Shown: positions 51,724 to 60,874, counted from the first letter of the stretch. The stretch: 64,000 nucleotides of DNA from Lactobacillus paragasseri (GCF_003584685.1 NZ_AP018549.1:496001-560000), one strand, 5' to 3'. The notes: a model not told the origin generated them from the sequence alone. Translations and numbers: made by a program.

Positions 51724-53287
51724 AAAAAAGATAAAATTGCAAAAATTAGCAATAGGCGGAGAAAATGCAAAGATCCCTATGTGGCGTAAATTAGGGTTTT
51801 CGGCATTTCAAATGTCTAATATTATGATGACCTTGGTCACAACATGGTTGATGTATTACTACACTACATTTTTGAAAGTGCCAATTGTTACTGTAACTTT
51901 GATGTTTACGACAGCCAAAATTATTGGAGCAATTATTACACCAATTTATGGCTATTTTTCAGATCGTTTATATCAAACAAAATTTGGACGTAAACACGGT
52001 AGACGCAAATCAATGTTTCTAATTGGCGTACCACTTAAGGCGATTACTTATATCGTGATGTGGATACCAGGATTAACAACGCCATTTTATTTCATTTTCT
52101 TTATGCTGTATTTCCTTGTAACACCAATGCTTTCTACCTCTCAATTAACTTTGACTTCAGAAATGTCAGAAAGTTCTGGGCAAAGAGCACAATTAGTTGG
52201 CTTTAATCAAGCGGGGAGTGCAATTGCTGGTATCTTTGGTTCTTTATTCATTGCTTGGATTTTTAAGCTTTGCGGTCAAAACAATCTAAAAAGTTTTGTA
52301 ATTGCAGCAATTATTTATGACATTATCGGTACTATTATGCTGATTATTTTCTATAATTCCGTTTATGAAAGACCAGTCGATGAATCAACTATTCTTGAAA
52401 ATAATAAACTAGGATTGTGGGAGAGATTAGTTAATATTTTTTGGAATTTCTTCAGTGCAATCAAGAATAGATCTTATTGGACTTATGTATTAATGTGGCA
52501 GAGTGAAGAACTTTTTAGAACAATTCGTGGTGACATTAATACTTACTTTATTATTTTTGTATTGTTATTAACGCCATCGGATGTTGCGGTCTCAACTAGT
52601 GTTGGTTTCTTCTTTGGTATTTTGTTTTTACTATTCTTTATGTGGTTGCAGAGCAAGACAAATGGGATGCTCTCATATCGTATCGGTGCCTGGGCAGGAA
52701 TTGCTGTCTTTTTGTTCATCGGATGCTTGGCTATCTTTAGACCAGCACATTTAAGTTTATGGTGGATTGTGGCAATGATTGCATTAAACTTCGGTATTAC
52801 TGGAGTTGTTAATTCATCACAATATATTTTTACTTTTATTCCAGATATTGACGAGATGGTAACTTCGAAGCGTCGAGAAGGTGAATTTGCAGGTATTAAT
52901 ACAACTTTAGATACGGTTTTAGATTCTCTGTTCACCTTAATTGTAGGTGTTGTTTTGCAAGTTACTGGATTTAAACCAGGCGCAAAAATTCAGTCAGCTA
53001 CAACAGTAAATGCGTTGATGATTTTATATATAGCTGTCCCAATTTGCTTGTTATTGTTAGGAATTGCTTTTTCTTATATTTGTAAATTAAATGTTGAAAA
53101 TCATACGATTATTTTGAATGAAATTAAGAGATTACGTAATGGTGGTTCAATGAGAGAAGTTACCCCAGAAACTAAGAAAGTAGTAGAAGATCTTACTGGT
53201 TTTAAGTATGAGAACTGCTGGGGTAATAATGATGTGATGAATTATCGAAAGAGTAGGAAAAAGTCGAAAGAGATAGAAATGAATTAA
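51716..53287 (+). CDS. GPH-family sugar:cation symporter, copy 2
   Basis: A 523-residue MFS carrier of the GPH family. It has the span-2/3 loop YFSDRLYQTKFGRKHGRRKSM, a late cytoplasmic DIDEMVTSKRREGEFAGIN and a charged tail of about 70 residues. The start overlaps the PL4 gene by 8 bases after GGAGAGGAG, so the pair is coupled. It probably imports the rhamnogalacturonan oligosaccharides cleaved by PL4. It is only distantly similar to copy 1, which suggests different cargo. Confidence 0.88.
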   Translation: MNKKKIKLQKLAIGGENAKIPMWRKLGFSAFQMSNIMMTLVTTWLMYYYTTFLKVPIVTVTLMFTTAKIIGAIITPIYGYFSDRLYQTKFGRKHGRRKSMFLIGVPLKAITYIVMWIPGLTTPFYFIFFMLYFLVTPMLSTSQLTLTSEMSESSGQRAQLVGFNQAGSAIAGIFGSLFIAWIFKLCGQNNLKSFVIAAIIYDIIGTIMLIIFYNSVYERPVDESTILENNKLGLWERLVNIFWNFFSAIKNRSYWTYVLMWQSEELFRTIRGDINTYFIIFVLLLTPSDVAVSTSVGFFFGILFLLFFMWLQSKTNGMLSYRIGAWAGIAVFLFIGCLAIFRPAHLSLWWIVAMIALNFGITGVVNSSQYIFTFIPDIDEMVTSKRREGEFAGINTTLDTVLDSLFTLIVGVVLQVTGFKPGAKIQSATTVNALMILYIAVPICLLLLGIAFSYICKLNVENHTIILNEIKRLRNGGSMREVTPETKKVVEDLTGFKYENCWGNNDVMNYRKSRKKSKEIEMN

Positions 53288-53291
53288 AGAA

Positions 53292-53323
53292 AAAAGAAAG
53301 CAGAAACAAAACTGCTTTCTTTT
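53292..53323 (+). terminator. Intrinsic terminator of the PL4-GPH operon
   Basis: AAAAGAAAGCAG and CTGCTTTCTTTT pair around AAACAAAA. Confidence 0.88.
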
Positions 53324-53501
53324 AATATATAAGCTACATTTAAGGCTTAATCTTTAGTAAAATATAATCCAGGTTCAAATATAGCAGGTAGCTCCTGCTA
53401 GAGCTTAGTAACTTTAGCATGGCTATACGCCCCTCAAGCATTTAAGTTACGGAGGTGGAAGCTCATGCAAAACTGGGTGGACTGGAGAGTTAGATTGACG
53501 A

Positions 53502-53612
53502 GTGATATCTTTCGCTATTGCGGTAAGTATTATCTTAGGTGCTCTTGGAACATGTGCCATACGTATCGCAAAAGCTTACGCAATAATAAAAAAAGCTAAT
53601 CACAAGGATTAG
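53502..53612 (+). CDS. Hydrophobic 36-residue peptide, possible type I toxin
   Basis: GTG 53502 opens a frame of 36 codons: a 22-residue hydrophobic span (ISFAIAVSIILGALGTCAI) and a basic tail (RIAKAYAIIKKANHKD). This is the layout of small membrane toxins of type I systems. The ribosome binding site is unclear: GGAGAG lies 12 bases upstream, while a much stronger GGAGGTGG (53451-53458) serves an ATG at 53465 in another frame that overlaps this one and ends at 53599. A frame disturbance or translational coupling are both possible. The stop lies in the stem of a minus-strand terminator. Confidence 0.4.
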   Translation: MISFAIAVSIILGALGTCAIRIAKAYAIIKKANHKD

Positions 53613-53690
53613 CTAAACTCAAAAGTCATCTTAAGTTACGATTGGAGTTAGTGACTCGCACTCACTAGCTCCTTTTCTTTTACAATTATA
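53594..53690 (-). ncRNA. Possible antisense RNA opposite the peptide gene
   Basis: On the minus strand a TATAAT (53690-53685) is followed downstream by a stem-loop and, at 53614-53594, by an 8-bp hairpin AGCTAATC/GATTAGCT with a long T run, an intrinsic terminator in that direction only. This would give an RNA of about 80-90 bases overlapping the 3' end of the peptide mRNA. No convincing -35 is seen. Existence is inferred. Confidence 0.35.
53645..53680 (+). terminator. Plus-strand terminator of the peptide locus
   Basis: GGAGTTAGTGA and TCACTAGCTCC form an 11-position stem (one G-U) around CTCGCAC, followed by TTTTCTTTT. It lies 32 bases after the peptide stop. Confidence 0.75.
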
Positions 53691-53791
53691 CACTAAAAAG
53701 TTCATTTATGGTGTGAAAGCGTATGTAAAAATCATATATGATAAATTAAGTGGTAAAATAATAAAAAACATTAATGGAAATAGGAGTAAAA

Positions 53792-54412
53792 ATGAAAAAA
53801 TACGCAAAAGCAATATATTGGGGATTACCAATCAGTTTAATCCTTGCTATTTCAATTATTTTGCATTTAGGTTGGATTAATGCCTTTGATAATTTCTTTG
53901 AAGGATTAGTTCATATTGTGCCTAATTTAAAAGGGCTAATGCTAAAGATTACGTTTTTAGCTGATACCAAGGTTGATTTGGTTTGGATGGTTTTAATTGC
54001 CGTAATTCTATGGTTTAGAAAACAACGTCCTCTTGCGACTAACTTGGTTTTAACAATGATTACTGGGGATGCAGTAGGTTGGGTAATTAAGCATTTAATT
54101 CAAAGAGCACGTCCAGTACAACACTTGGCAGTTGATGATGGATTTAGTTTTCCGAGTGGTCATACCTTAGGTATGGGGATGATTGTAATCTGGATTATTA
54201 TGGTTCTTTTACCAGTTGTCTTGAAGGATAGAACTAAACGTTTTTGGATTGATTTTCTTTTAATTGTTTGGTTAGTCATCGTAATGATTTCTAGAGTGTA
54301 CGTATATGCTCACTATCCATCAGATGTTTGTGGCTCCGTTGCAATTGCCTTAACTTGGGTTGCTGTCATGCAATTTGTGTTTGAAAAGATTAAGCAAACG
54401 ATAAATAAATAG
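53792..54412 (+). CDS. PAP2-family membrane phosphatase
   Basis: A 206-residue, about six-span lipid phosphatase. All three active-site motifs are intact: KHLIQRARP (about 105), SFPSGHT (catalytic His about 125) and SRVYVYAHYPSD (His nucleophile about 175). Relatives dephosphorylate phosphatidate, phosphatidylglycerophosphate or undecaprenyl pyrophosphate at the membrane outer face. ATG 53792 is chosen: TAGGAGT lies 5 bases before it, and the upstream in-frame ATG 53774 precedes that site. Monocistronic. Confidence 0.88.
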   Translation: MKKYAKAIYWGLPISLILAISIILHLGWINAFDNFFEGLVHIVPNLKGLMLKITFLADTKVDLVWMVLIAVILWFRKQRPLATNLVLTMITGDAVGWVIKHLIQRARPVQHLAVDDGFSFPSGHTLGMGMIVIWIIMVLLPVVLKDRTKRFWIDFLLIVWLVIVMISRVYVYAHYPSDVCGSVAIALTWVAVMQFVFEKIKQTINK

Positions 54413-54415
54413 TAA

Positions 54416-54452
54416 AAAAAATAGGGTTAAGCGTAAATGCTTAACCCTATTT
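54416..54452 (+). terminator. Bidirectional terminator between convergent genes
   Basis: ATAGGGTTAAGC and GCTTAACCCTAT form a perfect 12-bp stem with GTAAAT as loop, with A run before and T residues after. Confidence 0.9.
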
Positions 54453-54502
54453 GTGTGAGTAGTTTTATAATTATATTTCTGATTAAGTTAATAGAAATTT
54501 AT

Positions 54503-55858
54503 TTAGTCAAATAATGTCCAAGGTTGACTTGGTCTGTCATACAGATAACCTTTTTGCCAGTTCCATTCTGGATGTTGCTTCATAAAGTCTTTTGCATCAA
54601 ATGGCTCGCCATCGGCTCTGCCAAAGATGCCCCACATATTCAAGTTTTGAATATCAGTAGCATCTGCGCATTTACCATCGCATGAGCCACCTGGGAAGAA
54701 TGGAACATTCCATACACCATGTGGATCATCAGCATAATATTGTGGGTCAACATCATAGTGAGCACAAATATTACGTGAAGAAGCACATTGATAACCAAGA
54801 TATGGATCATATTTATCAGCTAAAATCTTTTTAGCTACTGAATCGTCAATTGTGCCTGATACTTCTGGCAATAATTGCTCAAAGCGAGCCCGGCGAGCAC
54901 CAGTTTGCTGACGAGTATCATTATAGCCGTTGTCGACACACTCAAGATTGCGAATTCGAGGATTATGACAAGCATTGCAGCCATAGTAGAAACCATCAGT
55001 TGATTCTAGTAATTCTTGATTCTTTAATCCTTGTTCATAACGGGCAATTTCACCGGTATTAATATTGCAAAGAAGCCAAATATTAGCGTAGCCACCGTTA
55101 TTCCCTTCATTGACTAGTTTTACCCATTGTTCAATATTATTAGCATATTGAGTAGCTTTACGAGCCCGGATAAATTCTGGCATCCCGTTTACATCATAAC
55201 CAACAAATCCAGCAATAGTGGTTTCAGTAATGCCAAGACCTGCATCTGTTACGTAAAAGTCGGTCATTGAATCGATGTAGCCAGGAACGGTTTGCATCTT
55301 AAAGGCATGACCATTAGTTGGGTGAACTTCTTCGCAAACGTTGAAGTATTGTCCACTCCAAAAATCGTCAAAACTTTCGTGAGCAATGACAGGTTTTCCA
55401 TCCCGCGTAGCAGATCCAGTTGCAACAAAACCAGAGCAGTGTGATCCGCGTGGACCTTGAGGTGGATTGTTTGAGTAGTTAGCTGCAACTTGTGGCCACC
55501 AATAGCCGGTTAACTCCATCCAATCGTTCCAGCCGATAATGTCGTCAAGGCTAGTTTCAAAGCCATTTGCTGTAAAGCCATCAGCCATCCCTTGCATTTC
55601 TTCTAGGTATTCTTCAGAAATCTTATTTTTATGCAATTTAACAGCTTCCTGAACAAAGAATGAATAATCCATTCCATATAGTTCAAGAGTCATATGTGTG
55701 TAAACACGAATTGCATCCCTGAACTCATCAGTTAAAAGATAGCCATGTTGAAAGCCAATTTCATAGGGATCTCCCTGAACTGATAAGTAGTGCCAGCCAT
55801 TGAGATCTTTTTTACTAGCTTTTGCAATAATTTCTTTTTGCGTATCTGTTAATGTCAT
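54503..55858 (-). CDS. C45-type Ntn hydrolase (acyltransferase/phospholipase B-like)
   Basis: A 451-residue protein of the acyl-CoA:6-aminopenicillanate acyltransferase/PLB-like Ntn superfamily. The likely nucleophile is Cys141 in GSHCSGFVATG; in this family the chain is cut just before the Cys, freeing its amine. The N-terminal part (SVQGDPYEIGFQHGYLLTDE, EEMQGMADGF) and the IAHESFDDFW segment are typical. Substrates range from N-acyl amino acids to peptides; here unknown. There is no signal peptide. It is downstream of pepC with a terminator between, suggesting separate expression with a link to amide or peptide breakdown. Confidence 0.82.
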   Translation of the reverse strand: MTLTDTQKEIIAKASKKDLNGWHYLSVQGDPYEIGFQHGYLLTDEFRDAIRVYTHMTLELYGMDYSFFVQEAVKLHKNKISEEYLEEMQGMADGFTANGFETSLDDIIGWNDWMELTGYWWPQVAANYSNNPPQGPRGSHCSGFVATGSATRDGKPVIAHESFDDFWSGQYFNVCEEVHPTNGHAFKMQTVPGYIDSMTDFYVTDAGLGITETTIAGFVGYDVNGMPEFIRARKATQYANNIEQWVKLVNEGNNGGYANIWLLCNINTGEIARYEQGLKNQELLESTDGFYYGCNACHNPRIRNLECVDNGYNDTRQQTGARRARFEQLLPEVSGTIDDSVAKKILADKYDPYLGYQCASSRNICAHYDVDPQYYADDPHGVWNVPFFPGGSCDGKCADATDIQNLNMWGIFGRADGEPFDAKDFMKQHPEWNWQKGYLYDRPSQPWTLFD

Positions 55859-55889
55859 AGTATTTGCCTCTATGTTTTACTTTTAAAAG

Positions 55890-55924
55890 AAAAAGCTAGA
55901 TGAAATTGTCACCTAGCTTTTAAA
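55890..55924 (-). terminator. Intrinsic terminator of the permease-pepC unit
   Basis: On the minus strand AAAAGCTAGGTGA and TCATCTAGCTTTTT pair around CAATT, with a T run. Confidence 0.82.
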
Positions 55925-55954
55925 AATTTTATAGCTATGGGAGCTTTAAAGCTA

Positions 55955-57280
55955 CTAAATTGGGTTCATTGCGTTCCAGTATGGAAGCATTACAGGTTCT
56001 TTTTCGTATGCGGCAAGTTGCTCATCAGTTAAATACTTCTTGTTGACAACTGTTTCGTAAGTGTATTGTTCCATCCAATCGTTACCCATAATGAAGTAAC
56101 CTTTGTGACCAGGCTTATTGCCCCAAGAGTTTTGAATCTTCCATCTAATTGGCTTGTCATCACGCATGTCAACACCAGAAATAAGCATTGCGTGTGTTGG
56201 AAGACTTTCACGATATTCAAATCTCTTGGTCTTATCAGTACCTAATTTAATTCCAAATGAACGATCCCAATCAAATACCTTAGTATCTAACAAGCCGGCG
56301 TTTGGAGCCCATTCTTGCAATACATCACAACCAAACCATACAGGTTCATCATCTTTCAATTGCTCAATGGCGGTCTTTTCCATATCTTTCATTGAAACGT
56401 TAAAGTAACGACTTGGTTGACCACCAACCATATTTCCAGAAATTTCAACGCCAAATGGAGTGTTATATGGATAATTTTCACCTGGTAAGTTCATTAATTC
56501 AACATAATCATCAAAGTTAATGTTAACGAACTTCTTGAAGAATTCCATTGGAGTAACTTGACCAGTGGTGTGGTATTCATTGTTTTCGTCACGATATTCA
56601 TAAGTAAACTTCTCTGGAGGAGTACCTAAAGAAATAGCTAAGACACGATAGTTTTCTGCGTTTAAGTGGTGAAGAACACTCTTCATCTTTTCATCAGATG
56701 CATCGCTGTTTGCTAAATCACGTAACTTTAAGGCATCCTTTTGTAATTTTCTATTAAACATCCGGTTTAATTCCTGAGAGTTAGCACTGACTGCATCTTC
56801 AGGCATAGCTTCAAATGGAACAATACCGTACTTCTCAATCAAATCAACTAATAATTGCCAGTCACCACCATCTTGTTGTGGAGTAGTAAGTAACCAGTTA
56901 ACTAAACGATCTGATAGGGGACGATCAGCAGTGTTAATAATGTTTTGATAGAAGTAATTAGCTTTTTCTAACTTGTCATAGAAGTAAACATAAGTGCCAG
57001 ATAATTCCATATCCTTGATATGATGTTCTTTTTCCACGTGATAGCGGATAAAGTTTAAACCTGAAAAGTCCCAGCAACGGCCAGATTGCTTTTGGTTCAT
57101 AACTTTGTTTGAGTCAACATCAACTGAAAATACGAAGGGTTGAGAATTAATTACGCTTTGGTTCGTAATTGATTTCTTAATGCCATTCTTCATGACAGCA
57201 TTTTGTGTATTGCGGTACTTTGGAGTATCTAAAAATTCAGATCTAACTTGTTTTAAATCTTCATTATCAATTTGTACCAT
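55955..57280 (-). CDS. pepC: Aminopeptidase C (bleomycin hydrolase family, C1B)
   Basis: Cytosolic cysteine aminopeptidase of lactobacilli, a homohexamer that removes N-terminal residues from peptides. The triad is visible: Cys69 in SGRCWDFSGLN, His in LPTHAMLISGVD (about 365) and Asn in IQNSWGNKPG (about 388). Gln64 in NQKQSG forms the oxyanion hole. Length 441 is normal. The C-terminal tail (YWNAMNPI) reaches into the active site in this family. It lies 34 bases after an amino-acid permease gene. Confidence 0.93.
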   Translation of the reverse strand: MVQIDNEDLKQVRSEFLDTPKYRNTQNAVMKNGIKKSITNQSVINSQPFVFSVDVDSNKVMNQKQSGRCWDFSGLNFIRYHVEKEHHIKDMELSGTYVYFYDKLEKANYFYQNIINTADRPLSDRLVNWLLTTPQQDGGDWQLLVDLIEKYGIVPFEAMPEDAVSANSQELNRMFNRKLQKDALKLRDLANSDASDEKMKSVLHHLNAENYRVLAISLGTPPEKFTYEYRDENNEYHTTGQVTPMEFFKKFVNINFDDYVELMNLPGENYPYNTPFGVEISGNMVGGQPSRYFNVSMKDMEKTAIEQLKDDEPVWFGCDVLQEWAPNAGLLDTKVFDWDRSFGIKLGTDKTKRFEYRESLPTHAMLISGVDMRDDKPIRWKIQNSWGNKPGHKGYFIMGNDWMEQYTYETVVNKKYLTDEQLAAYEKEPVMLPYWNAMNPI

Positions 57281-57314
57281 AATATAATCTCTTTTCTTTA
57301 AATCGATAATTTAT

Positions 57315-58961
57315 TTAATTTTTACCAGTAGAAATATTATTCTCTTCATCAGCTTTAACTACATGCTCAGAAACTTGTTGGTCTGGCTTGTATGGACGCT
57401 TGATTGGCATACCCATTGGATTTTGATCTTTAGACATAAGTGTAGTAGGTACATTTGATAATACCTTGCCAGGCTTCTTAAGACCTTCAATTTCCCAAGT
57501 AAACGGAGCAAATTCATTATCTGGATTTACCCAATCGTGGTGCTTTGAAAGTTGATACAAGGCTAGACAAATAGCAAGAATAATTGCAACTAAAATTACA
57601 ATTACTGAGATATAAATAGCTGGTGAACCAACTTCTGACTTAACTTGTGCAGGTGGATAAATAGCTAAAACAATCGCAAATACGCTTGAAATTAACCCTA
57701 TACCAGCAACGATCCATGCACCGACCATACCGCCAGGAACTTTAAATGAACGTGGACGGTTAGGTTGATCGTAACGTAAACGTAAGAAAGCAGTGAACAT
57801 TAAAATGTAGTAGAACATGTATAAAACGGTAATTGTTTGTGTTAGTAAAATAACGAATCCTTCAACATTTGGAATTAATTTTACTAAGTAGGCAATAATC
57901 GTCATACCTGCAATTTGCGTGTACATTAAGTGAGCAGGCATATTATGCTTGTTCTTTTCTTGAAGCCAATGTGGTAAAAATCCACTACCGCCAGCTTGAC
58001 CAAGCATAAATGAAGGACCAGCCATGTTGGTAACAACCATCGCAATTGTGTTGCAGAGCAACGCCCAGACAAGAACCATGTATAACCATGGCATTCCGAT
58101 AGTTGATCCTAAAATCCTGAATACAGAGTAGAGAGTGTACAAAACGTTAATTTGTTTTTCAGGAATAATCATCGCAATGATGACAGTACCAACAACGAAG
58201 ATTAAGAAGGCAAGAATAATAGAAATAAACATTGCCTTGGTAAAGTCCTTTTCAGGGTGCTTCAATTGCTTAATGTGGGCGGCGTTCATATCAATACCAG
58301 TGTATGAGAAGAACACACCAGCAGCTAATGCTAAAGTACTCATTCCATTCCATTTAGGAATTAAATCTTTTGGTGTCATTGGAATAGCAGGAGTATGTCC
58401 TTGAGCTACCCAAACAATAGCTAAAATAACCATGACTGCTAAAGGAATTAAACTTCCGATAATAACACCGTATTTGGCAAGGTTTGAGAAAGTTTTAACA
58501 CCTTTAGTTGCTAAATACGCTAAGACCCAATATAGGATGATCCAACCTGTCATGATTAATAACTCATGCTGTGGGTTTTGAGCGAATTTTACAGCGGCAT
58601 CATAGTTCGGTGTATAGAACATAATCGTGGCAGTAAAACTAGGCATTCCCATCCCAAAGTTCAGCATTGTCTGGAACCATAGGATAAACAAACAGGTTAG
58701 TCCCCAGCCTTTACCTAAACCTTCACCAACCCAGCGGAAGATTCCTCCGCGGTTACTCCAACCAGAAGCAAGTTCAGCCGCAACCAAAGCGGTTGGGATG
58801 AAGAAGCAAATAGCTCCGATTGCAAAGTACGTTACTGATGCAAGTCCGTAGAATGATTGCTGAACATCATTTGCAAGACCGGCAACCATAGAGACATTCA
58901 TCATTGTCAAGGCAAGGACGGATATATAGGTCTTCTTTGTTTTGGTTTTTTCGTCTTCCAT
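57315..58961 (-). CDS. APC-family amino acid antiporter, glutamate/GABA type
   Basis: A 548-residue, 12-span amino acid carrier with long soluble N- and C-terminal tails. The span-1 segment MMNVSMVAGLANDVQ, FFIPTALVAAELASGWSNRGGIF and FSYTGIDMNAAHIKQL are typical of the GadC/YjeM subgroup (glutamate:GABA-type exchangers). The basic tail of about 80 residues may act as a pH-sensing plug, as in GadC. No decarboxylase is nearby, so the substrate pair is uncertain. Upstream gene of pepC, probably cotranscribed. Confidence 0.85.
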   Translation of the reverse strand: MEDEKTKTKKTYISVLALTMMNVSMVAGLANDVQQSFYGLASVTYFAIGAICFFIPTALVAAELASGWSNRGGIFRWVGEGLGKGWGLTCLFILWFQTMLNFGMGMPSFTATIMFYTPNYDAAVKFAQNPQHELLIMTGWIILYWVLAYLATKGVKTFSNLAKYGVIIGSLIPLAVMVILAIVWVAQGHTPAIPMTPKDLIPKWNGMSTLALAAGVFFSYTGIDMNAAHIKQLKHPEKDFTKAMFISIILAFLIFVVGTVIIAMIIPEKQINVLYTLYSVFRILGSTIGMPWLYMVLVWALLCNTIAMVVTNMAGPSFMLGQAGGSGFLPHWLQEKNKHNMPAHLMYTQIAGMTIIAYLVKLIPNVEGFVILLTQTITVLYMFYYILMFTAFLRLRYDQPNRPRSFKVPGGMVGAWIVAGIGLISSVFAIVLAIYPPAQVKSEVGSPAIYISVIVILVAIILAICLALYQLSKHHDWVNPDNEFAPFTWEIEGLKKPGKVLSNVPTTLMSKDQNPMGMPIKRPYKPDQQVSEHVVKADEENNISTGKN

Positions 58962-59498
58962 GAAAATACCAACTCCTTACTAGAAAGGCAAAAGAAGCTA
59001 ACTAAAAAGATGCTTAGCTTGTGATAATCATTAATAATAACTTATGTTATAATCAATTGATTAAAAAACGCTAAATTAATTTAAAATAGCGATTTACACG
59101 AGTTTTCATCAAAATAGAAAGTTTAAATATTTCAAATAGATATTTACATAACAACTTGCAAGCTAAAAAATAATTATCTATTCGTTTCTTAAGATAGTTT
59201 CTTATAGACGAAAAAGCAAATAAAAGGAACCGCTTAAGTAATAGTTTTTATCGAAATTCATACTATAGTAATAAATAATAATAAAATAACATTAATGAAT
59301 GCCGTATTAATAAAGAAAAGGTATTCGTATTATAAAATTATATTTTTTATAAATAGTTAATATTTTATAGGTAAGTTAGATTGTTTTATTGAACTCGGTT
59401 TCTTTTATTTGCTTTTAAAAAAGACAATAGTTATCGTTGAGGTGAGAGTTAATATTTTAAATTAATAAAGTGAACAGTTTCAAAGGTGGTAAGTACTT
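58962..59498. other. AT-rich divergent intergenic region (537 bp)
   Basis: Between two divergent permease genes there is no supported gene. It holds an inverted repeat AAGCTAA/TTAGCTT (58994-59019) in the leader of the leftward permease, a TATAAT-like box near 59047, and many short AT runs. No riboswitch was recognised. Its length suggests regulator binding for one or both permeases. Confidence 0.5.
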
Positions 59499-60869
59499 AT
59501 GGTTAAGAAAACTGTTCCTAAAAAGTTAACTTTTATGTCGATTTACTTTTTGGGAATTAACGGAATTATAGGTTCTGGGGCGTTTTTACTTCCACAATCT
59601 ATCTATAAAGACATGAATTTGCTTAGTGTAATTGTTTTACTATCTGCTGCCTTAACAGTTGGCTTAATTGCTTTGTGTTATGCAGATTTGGCGAGTCGTT
59701 TTACAGGATCAGGAGCTGCATGGCTATATTCATATAACGCTTTTGGTCGATTTGCTGGTTATGAACTAGGTGTATTTACCTGGTTTTTGGGTTGTTGTAC
59801 TTATGCAGCTGAAGTCGTAGCATTTTTAACAACGCTTAAGAGTTTTGTACCTGCTTTTAATCAAAGCTCAATATATTTTGCAGTAGGGATCGGATTGATC
59901 CTATTATTCTCAATAATTAATTTCTTTGGTCGAGCTTTAGTTAAAGTGATTGATAATACTTCATCAATTGCAAAGCTTTCAACGATTATTCTATTTATTG
60001 TGGTTGGGATGTTCTTTATGCATATTACGAACTTCCATCCAGTACTGCCAGTGGCTGCTGCAAAAGGCGTAGGACCATTCTTCCATCACTTTGGTGCAGC
60101 ATTCAGTGTTGTCTTTTATTTGTTTAGTGGCTTTTCATTTATTCCAATTGCTGCTTCGCAGATGAAAGATCCAGCTAAAAATATTCCACGAGCCTTAGTT
60201 GCAGTAATGGTAAGTGTAAGTATCTTATATACATTAATGCTTTTAATTGCTATCGGTATTTTAGGTCATAAGATGTCTTGGTATACCATTCCAATTGCAA
60301 ATGCCCTTAAGTCCGCTGTCGGTGAATGGGGCTACATTATTATCATTATTGGAGTTGTATTAAGTATCTTTGGTGTAGCATTTACCTGTTCATTTAATAC
60401 GCCAGCTTTAATTGCTTCACTAGCGCTCGAACACCAATTATTACCAGCTTGGGTAGGTAAGAAGAATAAGTTTGACGCTCCATGGGTTGGTATTATTCTG
60501 ACCGCTGCGGTAACTTTGCTTTTGATCACGCAATCTTATTTGTTCTTAGTTGGCTGTATTGTTTTAGCATCATTTGTTCAATATGTACCATCGATTTTTG
60601 CTGTAATTAAGTTTAAACACACAGGTCAATATCCAAATCATGGCTTTAAACTTCCCGGTGGTTATACGATTCCAATTTTGGCCTTATTAGTAGCATGCTA
60701 CTTAGTATTTAACTTTACTTGGGAAACCATCTTACTTTCAATCATTGTAGCAGCTGTAACTGCCATTCTTTATCTATTCTTGGGTAAAAAGAGATTGGCA
60801 AAGATTGGCGGTATTCCTACTGCAATTAGGGAACAGAAGAATCATCAAGACGCTAAGAAACAAAATTAA
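59499..60869 (+). CDS. APC-family amino acid permease
   Basis: A 456-residue, 12-span carrier. The start is marked by LTFMSIYFLGINGIIGSGAFLLPQ, the APC span-1 hallmark with GIIGSG as the unwound substrate loop. FGRALVKVIDN and FYLFSGFSFIPIAASQMKDPAKN (span 6 region) follow. It belongs to the amino acid/polyamine/organocation group; the amino acid cannot be told. GTGGTAAG lies before ATG 59499. The gene ends in the palindrome-bearing spacer. Confidence 0.87.
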   Translation: MVKKTVPKKLTFMSIYFLGINGIIGSGAFLLPQSIYKDMNLLSVIVLLSAALTVGLIALCYADLASRFTGSGAAWLYSYNAFGRFAGYELGVFTWFLGCCTYAAEVVAFLTTLKSFVPAFNQSSIYFAVGIGLILLFSIINFFGRALVKVIDNTSSIAKLSTIILFIVVGMFFMHITNFHPVLPVAAAKGVGPFFHHFGAAFSVVFYLFSGFSFIPIAASQMKDPAKNIPRALVAVMVSVSILYTLMLLIAIGILGHKMSWYTIPIANALKSAVGEWGYIIIIIGVVLSIFGVAFTCSFNTPALIASLALEHQLLPAWVGKKNKFDAPWVGIILTAAVTLLLITQSYLFLVGCIVLASFVQYVPSIFAVIKFKHTGQYPNHGFKLPGGYTIPILALLVACYLVFNFTWETILLSIIVAAVTAILYLFLGKKRLAKIGGIPTAIREQKNHQDAKKQN

Positions 60870-60874
60870 TTTTT

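Noticed and set aside
53372-53400. A tRNA-like GGTTCAAAT motif
   Set aside because: No acceptor stem or anticodon arm can be built around it.
53465-53599. A 44-codon frame (starting MQNWVDWRVR) as the product of the 53.4 kb locus
   Set aside because: It has the best ribosome binding site, but its sequence lacks a clear span or domain and overlaps the hydrophobic frame; kept only as an alternative within that finding.
53714-53727. A cre site before the PAP2 gene (TGAAAGCGTATGTA)
   Set aside because: The right half departs from consensus and no sugar gene follows; considered chance.
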